From contig AP026970.1 in NCBI GenBank assembly GCA_027924025.1, forward strand, positions 2,874,501 through 2,938,500: a DNA stretch of 64,000 nucleotides, in the 5' to 3' direction. Positions 17,024-27,060 of the stretch are shown here, in pieces. Position 1 is the stretch's first letter. Every line of letters begins with the position of its first letter. This stretch comes from Comamonadaceae bacterium OS-4 (GTDB lineage: Bacteria; Pseudomonadota; Gammaproteobacteria; Burkholderiales; Burkholderiaceae_C). The notes under the pieces are model-generated. The model had not been told where the DNA came from and did not search any database. It saw nothing but the letters and a program-made list of their open reading frames with translations. The position numbers were made by a program, and so were the translations under genes.

Positions 17024-18607
17024 TCAACGCAGCGCGAGCACTGTAGGCGCTTGCAGCGCAGGGCTCTGGTGGCCCAGCTTGAAAAAGGCCACCGACTCCA
17101 CCAACTGTTGCGCCTCGTGCCGCAGGCCGCTGGCGGCTGCGGCAATCTCTTCCACCATGGCGGCGTTTTGCTGCGTGGTCTGGTCGATGAGCGCAATCGC
17201 TTGCCCCACCTGCTGCACACCGGTGCTCTGCTCGGAGCTAGCGGCGCTGATCTCGCCCATGATGTCGGTCACATGGCGGATCGAGCCCACCACTTGCGAC
17301 ATCGATTGCCCGGCTTTAGCCACCAGCGCATTGCCGCGCTCCACCCGCTCCAGGCTCGCATCGATCAGGCTTTTGACCTCTTTGGCCGCTGCCGCCGAGC
17401 GCCCGGCCAGCGAACGCACCTCGGAGGCCACCACCGCAAACCCCCGCCCCTGCTCGCCGGCGCGCGCCGCCTCGACCGCTGCGTTCAGCGCCAGGATGTT
17501 GGTCTGGAAGGCAATGCCGTCAATCACGCTGATGATGTCCACAATGCGGCGCGAGCTGTCGTTGATCTCTTGCATGGTGCTCACCACATTGGCGACCACT
17601 TCGCCCCCTTGGCTGGCGGCGTCTGAGGCCGTGCGGGCCAACGCATCGGCACGGGCCGCGCGTTGGGCGTTCACCCGCACCGTGTCGCCCAGCGCCTCCA
17701 TGGAAGCGGCTGTTTGCTGAATGGCGCCGGCCTGCTGTTCGGTGCGGCTGGAGAGGTCGTGGTTGCCCGAGGCGATTTCCGCACTCGCGCCCGACACCGC
17801 CTCAGACGATTGACGCACGCGCGCCACGACCGCGCTCAGGCTGTGTTGCATTTCGCCCAGCTGCGCCATCAGGCTGTGCGGTGCGGCGGCGGTACGCAAA
17901 TCCGCGCTGAAGTCACCCACACTCAGGCGCTGTGCGACCTCGTTGGCTTGCGCCGGCTCGCAGCCCAGTTGCGCGGTGAGGTTGCGCACCGTGCTCCAAC
18001 CAAACGTGATGGCGCAGAGCAGCCCGAAACCGATCAGGCCCACGCTGCCCCACCACTGGGTGCGGTAGCGGCCGCCCGCAGCCTCAAACTCGGTTTTGGC
18101 CCCCTCGATCTGGAGTTGTTGCAGCGCCTGAATACTGCGGCTCACCGGCGCAGACAAAGGCGTCATCTTCTCCACCATGGCGGCTTGCGCGGTGGTGATG
18201 TCGTTCTCCAGCAAGGCAGCCACGGCGGGCTTGAGGCCTTGTTCGTCGTACACCTTGAATGCTTTTTCCCAATCAGCGGCCAAAGTTTCAGCCTCGCCCT
18301 CGAGCGGATGCTCGCGGTACTGCGCCCAGGTGCCGGCAATCTGCTTTTGATTGGCGGCGATCTCTTTGACGCTGGAGGCAATCACATCCGGCAAGGGGTT
18401 GGCCAAGGCCTGTGCCACATGCATGCGGCTGCTGAAGGTCAGCGCATCTATTTGCCCCAGCGTCACCGCAGGCACGGTGCGCTCTTGGTAAACAGAGCGC
18501 AAGGCCTCGTTCGACTGCCGTGCACCGTAGACACCAAAGCCACCAATCACCAATAACAAAGCCGCCAGACTGGCAACCAACACAAACAGCCGGGTGGACA
18601 CGCGCAT
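17024..18607 (-). CDS. Methyl-accepting chemotaxis protein
   Basis: A 527-residue transmembrane chemoreceptor. TM1 is at about residues 7-28, a four-helix-bundle periplasmic sensor covers about 30-185, and TM2 is near 190-210. A HAMP-like region is followed by the long cytoplasmic coiled coil with the conserved hairpin tip ([20 protein letters not shown]). The start at 18607 gives the typical basic residue before TM1 and a GAGG ribosome site; upstream in-frame sequence looks non-coding. No CheR-tethering pentapeptide ends the protein. The ligand is unknown. It is convergent with the chr operon and divergent from the ribose operon. Confidence 0.94.
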   Translation of the reverse strand: MRVSTRLFVLVASLAALLLVIGGFGVYGARQSNEALRSVYQERTVPAVTLGQIDALTFSSRMHVAQALANPLPDVIASSVKEIAANQKQIAGTWAQYREHPLEGEAETLAADWEKAFKVYDEQGLKPAVAALLENDITTAQAAMVEKMTPLSAPVSRSIQALQQLQIEGAKTEFEAAGGRYRTQWWGSVGLIGFGLLCAITFGWSTVRNLTAQLGCEPAQANEVAQRLSVGDFSADLRTAAAPHSLMAQLGEMQHSLSAVVARVRQSSEAVSGASAEIASGNHDLSSRTEQQAGAIQQTAASMEALGDTVRVNAQRAARADALARTASDAASQGGEVVANVVSTMQEINDSSRRIVDIISVIDGIAFQTNILALNAAVEAARAGEQGRGFAVVASEVRSLAGRSAAAAKEVKSLIDASLERVERGNALVAKAGQSMSQVVGSIRHVTDIMGEISAASSEQSTGVQQVGQAIALIDQTTQQNAAMVEEIAAAASGLRHEAQQLVESVAFFKLGHQSPALQAPTVLALR

Positions 18608-18920
18608 GACAACCTCTGGGAAACAAACACCCCGGACGGGGTGGGCAAAGCCGATTGAATGACTAGTTTGTGAAGGTTTTATGACGTTGTTACATCTAGG
18701 GGTTTTGAAGGGGAGCGGCGGTTCAGTCGATGAGCGGTTTGCCTTTTCGGGCGAGATGCGCTTTGCACACATCTAGGGTTTCTCCCAATGAGAAAAACGT
18801 TTGCGCAAACGTTTGCTACGTTAGCATTTAGGAGCAGAAACGTACTTTGGCGAGGCCGTGGGACCTCCAGCGTTCCTTTCTGCTACGCATGAAAAGTTAA
18901 CAACTCAGAGGAGATAGACC
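18608..18920. other. Intergenic region between the chemoreceptor gene and rbsB
   Basis: A 313-bp gap with divergent transcription. I see no convincing open reading frame or RNA gene. The only clear signal is the LacI-type palindrome at 18795-18816. An AGAGGAG-type ribosome site (around 18907-18912) precedes rbsB. Confidence 0.6.
18795..18816. promoter_or_regulatory. rbsO: LacI/RbsR-type operator upstream of rbsB
   Basis: AAACGTTTGCGCAAACGTTT (18795-18814) is a perfect 20-bp palindrome, and a second perfect palindrome GCAAACGTTTGC (18805-18816) overlaps it. LacI-family repressors typically bind such CG-centred sequences. It lies about 105 bp before rbsB, and the operon encodes its own LacI-family regulator (22587-23612), so control by that protein is the straightforward inference. 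Confidence 0.75.
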
Positions 18921-19874
18921 ATGAAATTGAATCGCCGTACCGTACAAACCACCCTGGCTTTGAGCTTGATGGCTGGGTTTTTTGCAACCCCAGCCCTGGC
19001 GGCCGACAAACCCAAGGTCGCCTTGGTGATGAAGTCGCTGGCCAATGAATTTTTCCGCACCATGGAAGACGGCGCCAAGGCCCATGCCAAGACCAACGCG
19101 GCCAAGTACAGCCTGGTGTCCAACGGCATCAAAAACGAAACCGACACTGCGGCCCAAATCCGCATGATCGAACAAATGATGGCCCAGAAGGTGGACGCTA
19201 TTGTGATTGCGCCCGCTGATTCCAAGGCCCTGGTGCCCGTGCTCAAGACGGCTATCGATGCGGGCATCTTGGTCGTCAACATCGACAACCAGCTCGACGC
19301 AGCTGCCCAAAAAGAAAAGGGCATCCAAATTCCCTTCGCAGGTCCTGACAACCGTGCCGGCGCCAAGCTGGTGGGCGACTTCCTGGGCAAGGGCCTGAAG
19401 GCGGGTGACAAGGTCGGCATCATTGAAGGTGTATCTACCACCTTCAATGCGCAGCAGCGCACGCTGGGCTACCAGGACGCCATGAAGGCTGTGGGCGCCA
19501 CCGTGGTGGGCGTGCAGTCCGGCAACTGGGAAATCGACAAAGGCAACACCGTGGCATCCGGCATGCTGCGTGAGCACCCCGACTTGAAGGGCCTGTTGGT
19601 CGGCAATGACAACATGGCGCTGGGTGCAGTGGCTGCCGTCAAGGCCGCTGGCAAAGAAGGCCAGGTCAAGGTTGTGGGCTACGACAACATCGGTGCCGTC
19701 AAGCCCATGTTGGCCGATGGCCGCATGCTGGCGACTGCCGACCAGTTTGGCGCGAAGCAAGCGGTATTCGGTATCGAAATTGCACTGAAGGCACTGGCCG
19801 AGAAGAAAAAGCAAGCCGACATGCCTGCTGCCATCCAGACTGATGTGGTGCTGGTCACCAAAGCCAGCAAGTAA
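18921..19874 (+). CDS. rbsB: Ribose-type ABC transporter periplasmic binding protein
   Basis: A 317-residue periplasmic binding protein of the RbsB family (peripla_BP_4 fold). A Sec signal peptide is cleaved after about residue 27 (PALA|ADKPK). Typical elements are KSLANEFF near 36-43, APADSKALVPV near 97-107, and NIDNQLD near 120. It delivers a monosaccharide to RbsAC. It is the first gene of rbsBACRKD, and a strong stem-loop after its stop codon may raise its transcript level relative to rbsA. Ribose specificity is inferred from the linked rbsK and rbsD. Confidence 0.93.
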   Translation: MKLNRRTVQTTLALSLMAGFFATPALAADKPKVALVMKSLANEFFRTMEDGAKAHAKTNAAKYSLVSNGIKNETDTAAQIRMIEQMMAQKVDAIVIAPADSKALVPVLKTAIDAGILVVNIDNQLDAAAQKEKGIQIPFAGPDNRAGAKLVGDFLGKGLKAGDKVGIIEGVSTTFNAQQRTLGYQDAMKAVGATVVGVQSGNWEIDKGNTVASGMLREHPDLKGLLVGNDNMALGAVAAVKAAGKEGQVKVVGYDNIGAVKPMLADGRMLATADQFGAKQAVFGIEIALKALAEKKKQADMPAAIQTDVVLVTKASK

Positions 19875-19897
19875 ATTGACGGCCCTTTGAGGGCACA

Positions 19898-19935
19898 CCC
19901 CGATCGGCACGCGCCAAGGCGCTGGCCGATCGGGG
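19898..19935 (+). promoter_or_regulatory. Stem-loop between rbsB and rbsA
   Basis: CCCCGATCGGC (19898-19908) is perfectly complementary to GCCGATCGGGG (19925-19935), and GCGCC/GGCGC extends the stem inside. No T-run follows, so it is not a full terminator. Such structures after binding-protein genes commonly protect the upstream mRNA from 3' exonucleases and give more binding protein than transporter. Confidence 0.7.
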
Positions 19936-19982
19936 ATCCATCGTCACACTTTAAGTACCTCCCATTTCAGCAAGGCACAGCC

Positions 19983-21560
19983 ATGACAGCCCCCGGACTA
20001 CAAGGCGCTCCCATCTTCACGGTGGAGGGCATCACCAAGCGCTATGCGAGCAATGTGCTCAGCGGGGTGAGCCTGAGCTTGCGTCCCGGCGAGGTGTTGG
20101 CGCTAACCGGAGAAAACGGTGCGGGCAAGAGCACCATGTCCAAAATCGTGGCGGGTCTCGTCGATGCCACCGAGGGCACGATGCACTTGGCCGGCCGCAG
20201 CTTCGCACCCAAAAATCGCCGTGAGGCCGAAGACGCAGGCGTGCGCATGGTGATGCAGGAGCTGAGTCTGGTCTCCACCCTGACGGTGGCAGAAAACCTG
20301 TTGATCGATGCCTTACCGAACCGCGGGCGCTGGAGCGCCCACTGGATTGACCGCAAAGCGCTGCACCAAGCGGCCAGCCAGCAGCTGGCAAAAATTGGTA
20401 TTCAGGGCATTGCGCCTGACTGCCTAGTGTCTGAGCTGGGCATTGGCCAGCAACAAATGGTGGAGATTGCCCGCAACCTCCAGGACGGCACCAAGATTCT
20501 GATTCTGGATGAACCCACGGCCATGCTCACGCCGCGGGAAACCCAGCACTTGTTTGCCCAAATTGAACGCCTCAAGGCGCAGGGCGTGGCCATTATTTAT
20601 GTATCGCACCGGCTGGAGGAGTTGCGCAAAATTGCCGACACCCTGGCGGTGTTGCGCGATGGGGTGCTGGTCAAAACCTGCCCCATGCACGAGGTGACCG
20701 AAGACGACATCATCGCCCTCATGGTGGGGCGGGCTGTGGAGCAGGACATGCAAAAGCCGCGGCGCCCCCAGGGGCCGTGTTTACTCAAGGCCCAAGGACT
20801 GGGGCGCGGCATGGCCGTGAAATCGGTCAGCCTGGATCTGCACGCGGGCGAGGTGTTTGGTCTGGCCGGTTTGGTGGGCAGTGGCCGGACCGAGCTGGTG
20901 CGCCTGCTCTTTGGAGCAGACCGGGCGGACACGGGTGACATCACCTTGGCTGCCAATGCCCATCGGCCGGCCCTCCAGGTGCGGGCGCCCGGCTGGCGCT
21001 CGCCGCAAGCGGCCATTGCGGCGGGCATAGGGCTGGTGACGGAAGACCGCAAATCACAGGGCCTGTTGCTCACACAGTCAATTGCGGTCAATACCTCGCT
21101 AGGGGCATTGAACACCGTGTCCCGCCGAGGGTGGCTGCACCTGTGGAAAGAGCGCACCCTGGCCTCGGACATGGTGAAGCGCCTGCGGGTGCGCAGCCAT
21201 TCGGTGGACCAAGCGGTGGGCACCTTGAGCGGCGGCAACCAGCAAAAAGTCATTTTTGCGCGCTGGCTGCACAAGAACTGCGAAGTGCTTTTGCTGGACG
21301 AACCCACTCGCGGCGTGGATGTGGGCGCACGCGCAGACATTTACGCGGAAATCGAAGCCATGACCCAAGCCCAGAAAGCGGTGCTGATGGTCTCCAGCGA
21401 TTTACGGGAGCTGATGCAGATGTGCGACCGCATCGGCGTCATGAGCCATGGGCGCTTGGTCACCGTGCTGGAGCGCGGCCAATGGAGCGAAAAATCGCTG
21501 CTCGACGCTGCCTTCAGCGAGACCGGCGCAGATACCCCAGTAGCCGCCGTCTGCGCCTAA
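19983..21560 (+). CDS. rbsA: Ribose-type ABC transporter ATP-binding protein
   Basis: A 525-residue tandem-ATPase subunit. The first domain has Walker A GENGAGKST (about 43-51) and Walker B ILILDEPTA. The second domain has a degenerate Walker A (GLVGSGRTE) but an intact LSGGNQQK signature and LLLDEPTRGVD, the usual RbsA/MglA/XylG asymmetry. The start at 19983 follows an AAGG and matches the family; an upstream in-frame start would run through the rbsB stem-loop. It forms the importer with RbsC and RbsB. Confidence 0.95.
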   Translation: MTAPGLQGAPIFTVEGITKRYASNVLSGVSLSLRPGEVLALTGENGAGKSTMSKIVAGLVDATEGTMHLAGRSFAPKNRREAEDAGVRMVMQELSLVSTLTVAENLLIDALPNRGRWSAHWIDRKALHQAASQQLAKIGIQGIAPDCLVSELGIGQQQMVEIARNLQDGTKILILDEPTAMLTPRETQHLFAQIERLKAQGVAIIYVSHRLEELRKIADTLAVLRDGVLVKTCPMHEVTEDDIIALMVGRAVEQDMQKPRRPQGPCLLKAQGLGRGMAVKSVSLDLHAGEVFGLAGLVGSGRTELVRLLFGADRADTGDITLAANAHRPALQVRAPGWRSPQAAIAAGIGLVTEDRKSQGLLLTQSIAVNTSLGALNTVSRRGWLHLWKERTLASDMVKRLRVRSHSVDQAVGTLSGGNQQKVIFARWLHKNCEVLLLDEPTRGVDVGARADIYAEIEAMTQAQKAVLMVSSDLRELMQMCDRIGVMSHGRLVTVLERGQWSEKSLLDAAFSETGADTPVAAVCA

Positions 21561-21596
21561 AGAGCGCCAACCTCTCACCACTTACCCCCTCACGAT

Positions 21597-22571
21597 ATGA
21601 CAACCGCCTCCACTACTCCAAACACTGCGACTTCGCGCAGCGCCATGGGCACCTACCTGGGCCTGTGTGCCGTGCTGATCGGCATGGTGATCTTGTTCTC
21701 CACCCTGAGTGACTATTTCTGGAGCAAGGCCACTTTTGTGGCGATTGCCAACGAGATTCCGGCCCTGTTGGTGATGTCCATCGGCATGACGTTTGTGTTG
21801 ATCATTGCCGGCATCGATTTGTCCGTGGGCTCGGTGCTGGCGCTGTCCGCAGCGGCCACCGCCAATGCCATTCTGGTGTGGCACTGGGGCCCCTTGCCGG
21901 CGTCTGCATTGGGCTTGCTGGTGGGGCTGACCTGCGGCGCGGTCACCGGGCTGATCTCTGTGGCGTGGCGCTTGCCGTCGTTTATCGTTTCTTTGGGCAT
22001 GCTCGAAGCCGTACGCGGCGGCGCCTATGTAATGACGGACTCGCGCACCCAGTATGTGGGTGGCGCCATCTCCGAGCTGGCAAAGCCCTGGGTGGCCGGT
22101 GTCTCTGCCGCGTTTTTTATTGCGATTGCACTGGTCATCGTGGCGCAAGTGGTGTTGTCGCGCACCGTGTTTGGCCGCTATGTGGTCGGTATTGGCACGA
22201 ATGAAGAGGCCATGCGCCTGGCAGGCATCAACCCCAGCCCGATCCGGGTGGCCGTGTTTGCCATGACTGGTGTGTTGGCCGGCTTGGCCGGGCTGATGCA
22301 AGCCGCTCGCCTAGAGGCGGCGGACCCGAACGCCGGCTCGGGCATTGAGCTGCAAGTGATTGCGTCGGTGGTGATCGGCGGCACCAGCCTGATGGGCGGG
22401 CGCGGCTCGGTGATCAGCACCTTGTTTGGCGTACTCATCATTGCGGTGCTGGAAGCCGGTCTGGCGCAGGTGGGTGTCAGCGACCCCAGCAAGCGCATCG
22501 TGACAGGCTGCGTCATTGTGGTGGCCGTTATTATTGACACGCTACGTCAGCGCCGTTCCTCCAGCCACTAA
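21597..22571 (+). CDS. rbsC: Ribose-type ABC transporter permease
   Basis: A 324-residue inner-membrane permease of the BPD_transp_2 family with about eight to ten hydrophobic helices. The conserved IIAGIDLSVGSVLAL (near residues 66-80) and the cytoplasmic coupling segment GTNEEAMRLAGI (about 199-210) identify it. It starts 36 bp after rbsA and ends 15 bp before rbsR, all on the same strand. Its role is the membrane channel of the sugar importer. Confidence 0.95.
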   Translation: MTTASTTPNTATSRSAMGTYLGLCAVLIGMVILFSTLSDYFWSKATFVAIANEIPALLVMSIGMTFVLIIAGIDLSVGSVLALSAAATANAILVWHWGPLPASALGLLVGLTCGAVTGLISVAWRLPSFIVSLGMLEAVRGGAYVMTDSRTQYVGGAISELAKPWVAGVSAAFFIAIALVIVAQVVLSRTVFGRYVVGIGTNEEAMRLAGINPSPIRVAVFAMTGVLAGLAGLMQAARLEAADPNAGSGIELQVIASVVIGGTSLMGGRGSVISTLFGVLIIAVLEAGLAQVGVSDPSKRIVTGCVIVVAVIIDTLRQRRSSSH

Positions 22572-22586
22572 AGCAAGCCCACCACC

Positions 22587-23612
22587 ATGTCGTCCATCAA
22601 AGACGTGGCCCGCAGGGCCAACGTGTCCATCAGCACCGTTTCGCATGTGGTGAATGGCACCCGCTTTGTCAGCGAGTCCGCACGCAAGCAGGTGGAAGAA
22701 GCCATCCGCAATTTGGGCTATGTGCCCAGCGCCGTGGCCCGCAGCCTGAAAAGCAACTCCACCAAAACACTGGGCATGTTGATTCCCAACTGCACCAACC
22801 CCTACTTTGCAGAAATCGTGCGCAGTGTGGAGGACCATTGTTTTGGCGCAGGTTACACCCTGATTCTGTGCAACACCGATGACGAGCCTCACCGCCAAAG
22901 CGTGTATCTGCAAGTGCTGAGCGAGAAGCGGATCGACGGGCTCATCATCATCTCCACCGGCAACGACAGCGAGTTGCTGGCCTTGGTACAAGGACTGACG
23001 ATCCCGGCCGTGCTGCTCGACCGTGAAATCAGCCATGTGCAATGCGACCTGGTTGAAACTGCACACATGCAAGGCGCCATGCTGGCCACAGAACACCTGC
23101 TGGCCCTCGGGCATACGCGGATCGCGTGTATCGCGGGTCCTGAGGACCTGAACTCCAGCGCACAGCGTATTCAAGGCTGGCGCAATGCGCTTGCCAAAGC
23201 CGGCGCTGCAGCAGACGCCGATCAGCTGGTCTGGCACAGTGACTTCACCAGCCAGGGCGGCTGTGACACCATGAAACAGGTGCTCCAGTCCCCACTTAAG
23301 CCGACCGCTGTGTTCGTGTGTAACGACCTGATGGGCATTGGTGCCCTGAGTGCCGCGCATGAAGCCGGCGTCCGTGTTCCGCAAGACATGTCGCTGGTCG
23401 GCTTCGACGATATCGAGTTGGCCCATTTCACTAGCCCCGCCCTCACCACCGTCGTGCAACCCAAGCACCGCATGGGTGTCATGGCGGTGGACATGCTGCT
23501 CGAGCGCATCCAAAGCAAACGGGAGCAATCGCGGCAAGTCTTGTTGCAGCCAACGCTGGTGGTGCGCGCTTCGTCCGGGCCGGCACCGCGCACCCCGCAG
23601 AAGGTGGCGTAA
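22587..23612 (+). CDS. rbsR: LacI-family regulator of the ribose operon
   Basis: A 341-residue LacI/GalR-family protein. The N-terminal helix-turn-helix (IKDVARRANVSISTVSHVVNG, about residues 4-24) has the family's hinge helix (PSAVARSLKS), followed by a periplasmic-binding-protein-like effector domain. It lies inside the operon it probably controls; its stop codon overlaps the rbsK start (TAATG). The palindrome at 18795-18816 is the likely target. The effector is probably ribose, by analogy with RbsR. Confidence 0.92.
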   Translation: MSSIKDVARRANVSISTVSHVVNGTRFVSESARKQVEEAIRNLGYVPSAVARSLKSNSTKTLGMLIPNCTNPYFAEIVRSVEDHCFGAGYTLILCNTDDEPHRQSVYLQVLSEKRIDGLIIISTGNDSELLALVQGLTIPAVLLDREISHVQCDLVETAHMQGAMLATEHLLALGHTRIACIAGPEDLNSSAQRIQGWRNALAKAGAAADADQLVWHSDFTSQGGCDTMKQVLQSPLKPTAVFVCNDLMGIGALSAAHEAGVRVPQDMSLVGFDDIELAHFTSPALTTVVQPKHRMGVMAVDMLLERIQSKREQSRQVLLQPTLVVRASSGPAPRTPQKVA

Positions 23613-24571
23613 TGCAGGTCGATATGCAAAGCGCGCCCCCGATCGTCGTCTGCCTGGGGAGCCTGAACATGGACATGTGTGTCGATGTGAGCGACGCACC
23701 TGTGGCCGGTGAAACCGTCATGGCCCATGCGCTGCGCTACTCACCCGGGGGCAAAGGCGCCAATCAGGCAGTCGCCTGCGCCCGGCAAGGCGCCCGTGTG
23801 CGCATGGTCGGTAGCGTAGGCGCTGATGCCCACGGGCTCGCGCTTTTGGACAGTTTGCAAGCCGACGGCATTGACACCCTGGCCGTGGAGACCAACCCGC
23901 ACCACCCCACAGGCGTGGCGATGGTGCTGGTGGAGGCCTCAGGGCAGAACCGCATTGTGGTGGCGGGCGGCGCCAACCAGGCGTTCCGCTGGAATGCCAC
24001 GGGTCTTGCGCCTGTCTTGCGTGGCGCTTATGCATTGGTGCTGCAGCTCGAGTCGCCCGTGCTGGAGGTGCTCAAAGCCGCCCAGTGGGCGCGGGCCAGC
24101 GGTTGCCTGGTGGTACTGAATCCCTCGCCGGTACCAGAAGCGGTGCCCGGAGCCTTGTGGGCGCTGGTGGACCTGCTGGTACTCAACGAGAGTGAAGCGC
24201 TCGCCTTGTGCGGGCTGGATGTAGGTGCCAGCCACGATGCCGCCGTGCAAGCCATTCGGCATTTTCAGCAGTGGGGTATCCGCCGGGTAGTGCTGACCTT
24301 GGGCGGCGCAGGCGCAATCGCTGCGGACGGTGATGCGGTGACCTATCACTCCGCAGCCCGGGTTGACGTGGTCGACACCACCGCAGCGGGCGATACATTT
24401 TTGGGCGCCTTAGTGGCCGCGTGGGCCAGGGGTCTGCCATTTGCGGATTGCGTGCACCAGGGCATGACTGCGGCCAGTTTGTGTGTACAAACCGCGGGCG
24501 CACAAACATCCATCCCTAGCCGGGCTCAGACCGAGGTCGCTTTGACTGCGCCCCATTGGCAAAATTTATGA
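23612..24571 (+). CDS. rbsK: Ribokinase
   Basis: A 319-residue PfkB-family sugar kinase that phosphorylates ribose to ribose-5-phosphate. The N-terminal substrate signature GGKGANQAVA (about residues 47-56) and the C-terminal anion-hole motif DTTAAGDTF (Asp255 to Phe263, with Asp261 the catalytic base) are intact. The Ala in AAGD is also found in E. coli RbsK. Its start codon overlaps the rbsR stop, and its stop overlaps the rbsD start (ATGA), so translation of the three is coupled. Confidence 0.95.
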   Translation: MQVDMQSAPPIVVCLGSLNMDMCVDVSDAPVAGETVMAHALRYSPGGKGANQAVACARQGARVRMVGSVGADAHGLALLDSLQADGIDTLAVETNPHHPTGVAMVLVEASGQNRIVVAGGANQAFRWNATGLAPVLRGAYALVLQLESPVLEVLKAAQWARASGCLVVLNPSPVPEAVPGALWALVDLLVLNESEALALCGLDVGASHDAAVQAIRHFQQWGIRRVVLTLGGAGAIAADGDAVTYHSAARVDVVDTTAAGDTFLGALVAAWARGLPFADCVHQGMTAASLCVQTAGAQTSIPSRAQTEVALTAPHWQNL

Positions 24572-24972
24572 AACGAAGTGTGTTGTTGAATGCAGAGATC
24601 TCGATGCTGGTGGCCAGCATGGGACACGGTGACATGGTGGTCGTGGGCGATGCGGGCTTACCGATTCCGACAGGCCCAAACGCCCCCCAGCGGATTGATT
24701 TAGCCTTGTGCCCCGGCGTCCCCTCGCTGGACCAAACGCTGACCGCAGTCTTGTCGGAGCTGCAGGTGGAGCACGCCTACATCGCCCACGAAGCCTTGCA
24801 GGGTGACGACAAAGCGCTGCCTGTCTGGTGTGCAAACCGTACCGGATTTGATATCCAAACCATCAGCCATGCCGAACTGAAAGCGCTCTGCCAACGTGCA
24901 CGCGCGGTCATTCGCACCGGGGAATGCACGCCCTACGCCAACATGGTGCTGGTGTCGGGCGTGACTTTTTAG
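24568..24972 (+). CDS. rbsD: D-ribose pyranase
   Basis: Interconverts pyranose and furanose forms of ribose so that RbsK gets its substrate; 134 residues. The catalytic His20 (SMGHGD) and the sugar-binding Asp28 (GDAG) are in their usual positions when ATG 24568 is used; this start overlaps the rbsK stop as ATGA, whereas the upstream ATG at 24556 would shift the motif. It is the last gene of the operon and is convergent with nadA across 18 bp. Confidence 0.93.
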   Translation: MKRSVLLNAEISMLVASMGHGDMVVVGDAGLPIPTGPNAPQRIDLALCPGVPSLDQTLTAVLSELQVEHAYIAHEALQGDDKALPVWCANRTGFDIQTISHAELKALCQRARAVIRTGECTPYANMVLVSGVTF

Positions 24973-24990
24973 CGCACTACAGGCCCGGCC

Positions 24991-26094
24991 TCAGGCCGCT
25001 CCGATATTCGGAATCAAGCCACCCACGGGCTGGCCGCTCTTCAGCGCCGCGGTAAACGCCAGCATGCGGTCAATCGGCAAACGGGCGCGGTCAATCAGTT
25101 GGTTATCCACATGGACTTCGTTCAGTCCATGCTCCAACACGCGCGCGACGCCGGCCAAGCCATTCATGGCCATCCAGGGGCAATGCGCGCAGCTTTTGCA
25201 GGTGGCGCTGTTGCCCGCGGTGGGGGCTTCGATGAAGGTCTTGCCGGGGTTGAGCGTGCGCAGCTTGTGCAGCATGCCGTTGTCAGTAGCCACGATGAAG
25301 GTGTCGGCATCCAGCGTCTGCGCGGCCTTGAGGATGGCGCTGGTCGAGCCCACGGCGTGGGCCAGGGCCACCACGTCTTGGGGCGACTCGGGGTGCACCA
25401 GCACTTTGGCCTTGGGGTGTTCTTTAATGAGCGCTTCCAGTTCAAAGGCCTTGAACTCGTCGTGCACGATGCAGGCACCTTCCCAGAACACCATATCGGC
25501 ACCGGTTTCGCGCTGGATGTAGCCACCCAAGTGTTTGTCGGGCGCCCACAGAATCTTCTGGCCCTTGTCTTTGAGCGCTTTCACAATGTCCAGCGCGCAG
25601 CTGCTGGTCACCAGCCAATCGGCACGCGCCTTCACGGCAGCGCTGGTATTGGCGTAGACCACCACGGTGCGGTCGGGGTGGGCATCGCAAAAGGCGTTGA
25701 ATTCACTAATGGGGCAGCCCAGGTCCAGCGAGCAGGTGGCGTCCAGGTCTGGCATGAGCACCGTCTTGTGCGGCGACAAAATTTTGCTGGTCTCGCCCAT
25801 GAACTTCACGCCCGACACCACCAGTGTCTGCGCGCTGTGGTCCCGACCAAAGCGGGCCATCTCCAGCGAATCGCTCACCAGGCCACCGGTTTCTTCGGCC
25901 AGATCCTGCAAATCCGGGTGCACGTAGTAGTGCGACACCATGACCGCGTTCTTTTCTTTCAGTAGCCGCTTGATCTTGTCTTTGAGCGCGGTGCGCTCCA
26001 TCGGGGTGGGCTCCACGGGCACACGGGCCCAGGCATGTTTCGTAGAGCACGCTGGTTGCTCGTACTCCACGTCGATCACATCACTGGCGCTCAT
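24991..26094 (-). CDS. nadA: Quinolinate synthase
   Basis: A [4Fe-4S] enzyme that condenses iminoaspartate (from NadB) with dihydroxyacetone phosphate to quinolinate; 367 residues. The C-terminal [11 protein letters not shown] block is the conserved Cys cluster region, and ligand cysteines also occur earlier ([16 protein letters not shown]). I use ATG 26094, which overlaps the nadC stop (TGATG); a GTG at 26097 is the alternative. With nadC it forms a two-gene operon. The protein has the long N-terminal segment usual in betaproteobacteria. Confidence 0.95.
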   Translation of the reverse strand: MSASDVIDVEYEQPACSTKHAWARVPVEPTPMERTALKDKIKRLLKEKNAVMVSHYYVHPDLQDLAEETGGLVSDSLEMARFGRDHSAQTLVVSGVKFMGETSKILSPHKTVLMPDLDATCSLDLGCPISEFNAFCDAHPDRTVVVYANTSAAVKARADWLVTSSCALDIVKALKDKGQKILWAPDKHLGGYIQRETGADMVFWEGACIVHDEFKAFELEALIKEHPKAKVLVHPESPQDVVALAHAVGSTSAILKAAQTLDADTFIVATDNGMLHKLRTLNPGKTFIEAPTAGNSATCKSCAHCPWMAMNGLAGVARVLEHGLNEVHVDNQLIDRARLPIDRMLAFTAALKSGQPVGGLIPNIGAA

Positions 26095-26963
26095 CACAGG
26101 TCCTCAAATCGCATGGAGAAGTCGGTGGCCTTGACGTCTTTGGTCAGCGCGCCGATGGAGATGCGGTCCACACCGGTGGAGGCAATCGCCCGCACCGTGT
26201 CCAGGTTCACACCGCCGGACACTTCCAGAATCGCCCGGCCGGCGTTGATGGCCACCGCTTGCATCAACTGAGCCAGCGTCATGTTGTCCAGCAGCACCAT
26301 CTTGGCGCCGCAGTCCAGCGCTTCGCGCAGTTGCTCCAGCGTTTCTACTTCCACTTCAATGAACTTGGCGGTGGCGGCAAACTGGGTGGCGCGTTGCAGC
26401 GCGGCGGTCACGCCGCCGGCGGCGGCGATGTGGTTTTCTTTGATGAGCACTGCGTCGTGCAAGCCGATGCGGTGGTTGGTACCGCCACCCGTTTTGACGG
26501 CATATTTCTGCGCCAGGCGAAGGCCAGGTATGGTTTTGCGGGTGTCCACGATGGCGGCACGGTTGCCGGGCACTTCGTTGACTGCGTCCACAAAGGTGGC
26601 GGTTTTGGTGGCCACTGCGCTCAGCAGCTGCAAAAAGTTCAGCGCGGTGCGCTCAGCCGTCAGCAGGGCTTGGGCGTTGCCCTCAATCTCGAGCAACACT
26701 TGGTCCTGCTGGCAGCGTTGGCCTTCGCGCACATGCCAGATGAGGGCGGCCGACGGATCCAGCGCCCGCACGGCTGCAGTGGCCCAGGGCTCGCCGCAAA
26801 TGACGGCCGACTCACGGGCTAGCACCCGTGCACGGGCCCGGCGGGTGGGGTCAATCAAAGAGGCGGTCAGGTCGCCGGCGCCCACGTCTTCAGACAAGGC
26901 GCGAGCCACATCGGTCTGCGCCAGGGCAGCGATGTCTGCGGAGGAAAGATCAAAAGTGCTCAT
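26094..26963 (-). CDS. nadC: Nicotinate-nucleotide pyrophosphorylase (carboxylating)
   Basis: Converts quinolinate plus PRPP to nicotinate mononucleotide, the step after NadA; 289 residues. Typical features are [13 protein letters not shown] near residue 25, the active-site stretch [11 protein letters not shown], and [15 protein letters not shown]. The start at 26963 gives a protein of standard length; upstream in-frame codons read into the neighbouring promoter region. Its stop codon overlaps the nadA start, so nadC is promoter-proximal. No clear Shine-Dalgarno precedes it. Confidence 0.95.
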   Translation of the reverse strand: MSTFDLSSADIAALAQTDVARALSEDVGAGDLTASLIDPTRRARARVLARESAVICGEPWATAAVRALDPSAALIWHVREGQRCQQDQVLLEIEGNAQALLTAERTALNFLQLLSAVATKTATFVDAVNEVPGNRAAIVDTRKTIPGLRLAQKYAVKTGGGTNHRIGLHDAVLIKENHIAAAGGVTAALQRATQFAATAKFIEVEVETLEQLREALDCGAKMVLLDNMTLAQLMQAVAINAGRAILEVSGGVNLDTVRAIASTGVDRISIGALTKDVKATDFSMRFEDL

Positions 26964-27060
26964 ACACCGAAGGATAACCGGCCACCCTTGCGCTAGATGG
27001 TCAGGGGGACAAGCGTGCCAAAATGCCACCCCTTCGCACTCGGCCTTTTGGAAAACCTGC

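Noticed and set aside
24986..24998. CGGCC-TCA-GGCCG between rbsD and nadA as a bidirectional terminator
   Set aside because: Short stem overlapping the nadA stop codon and no T-run on either side.
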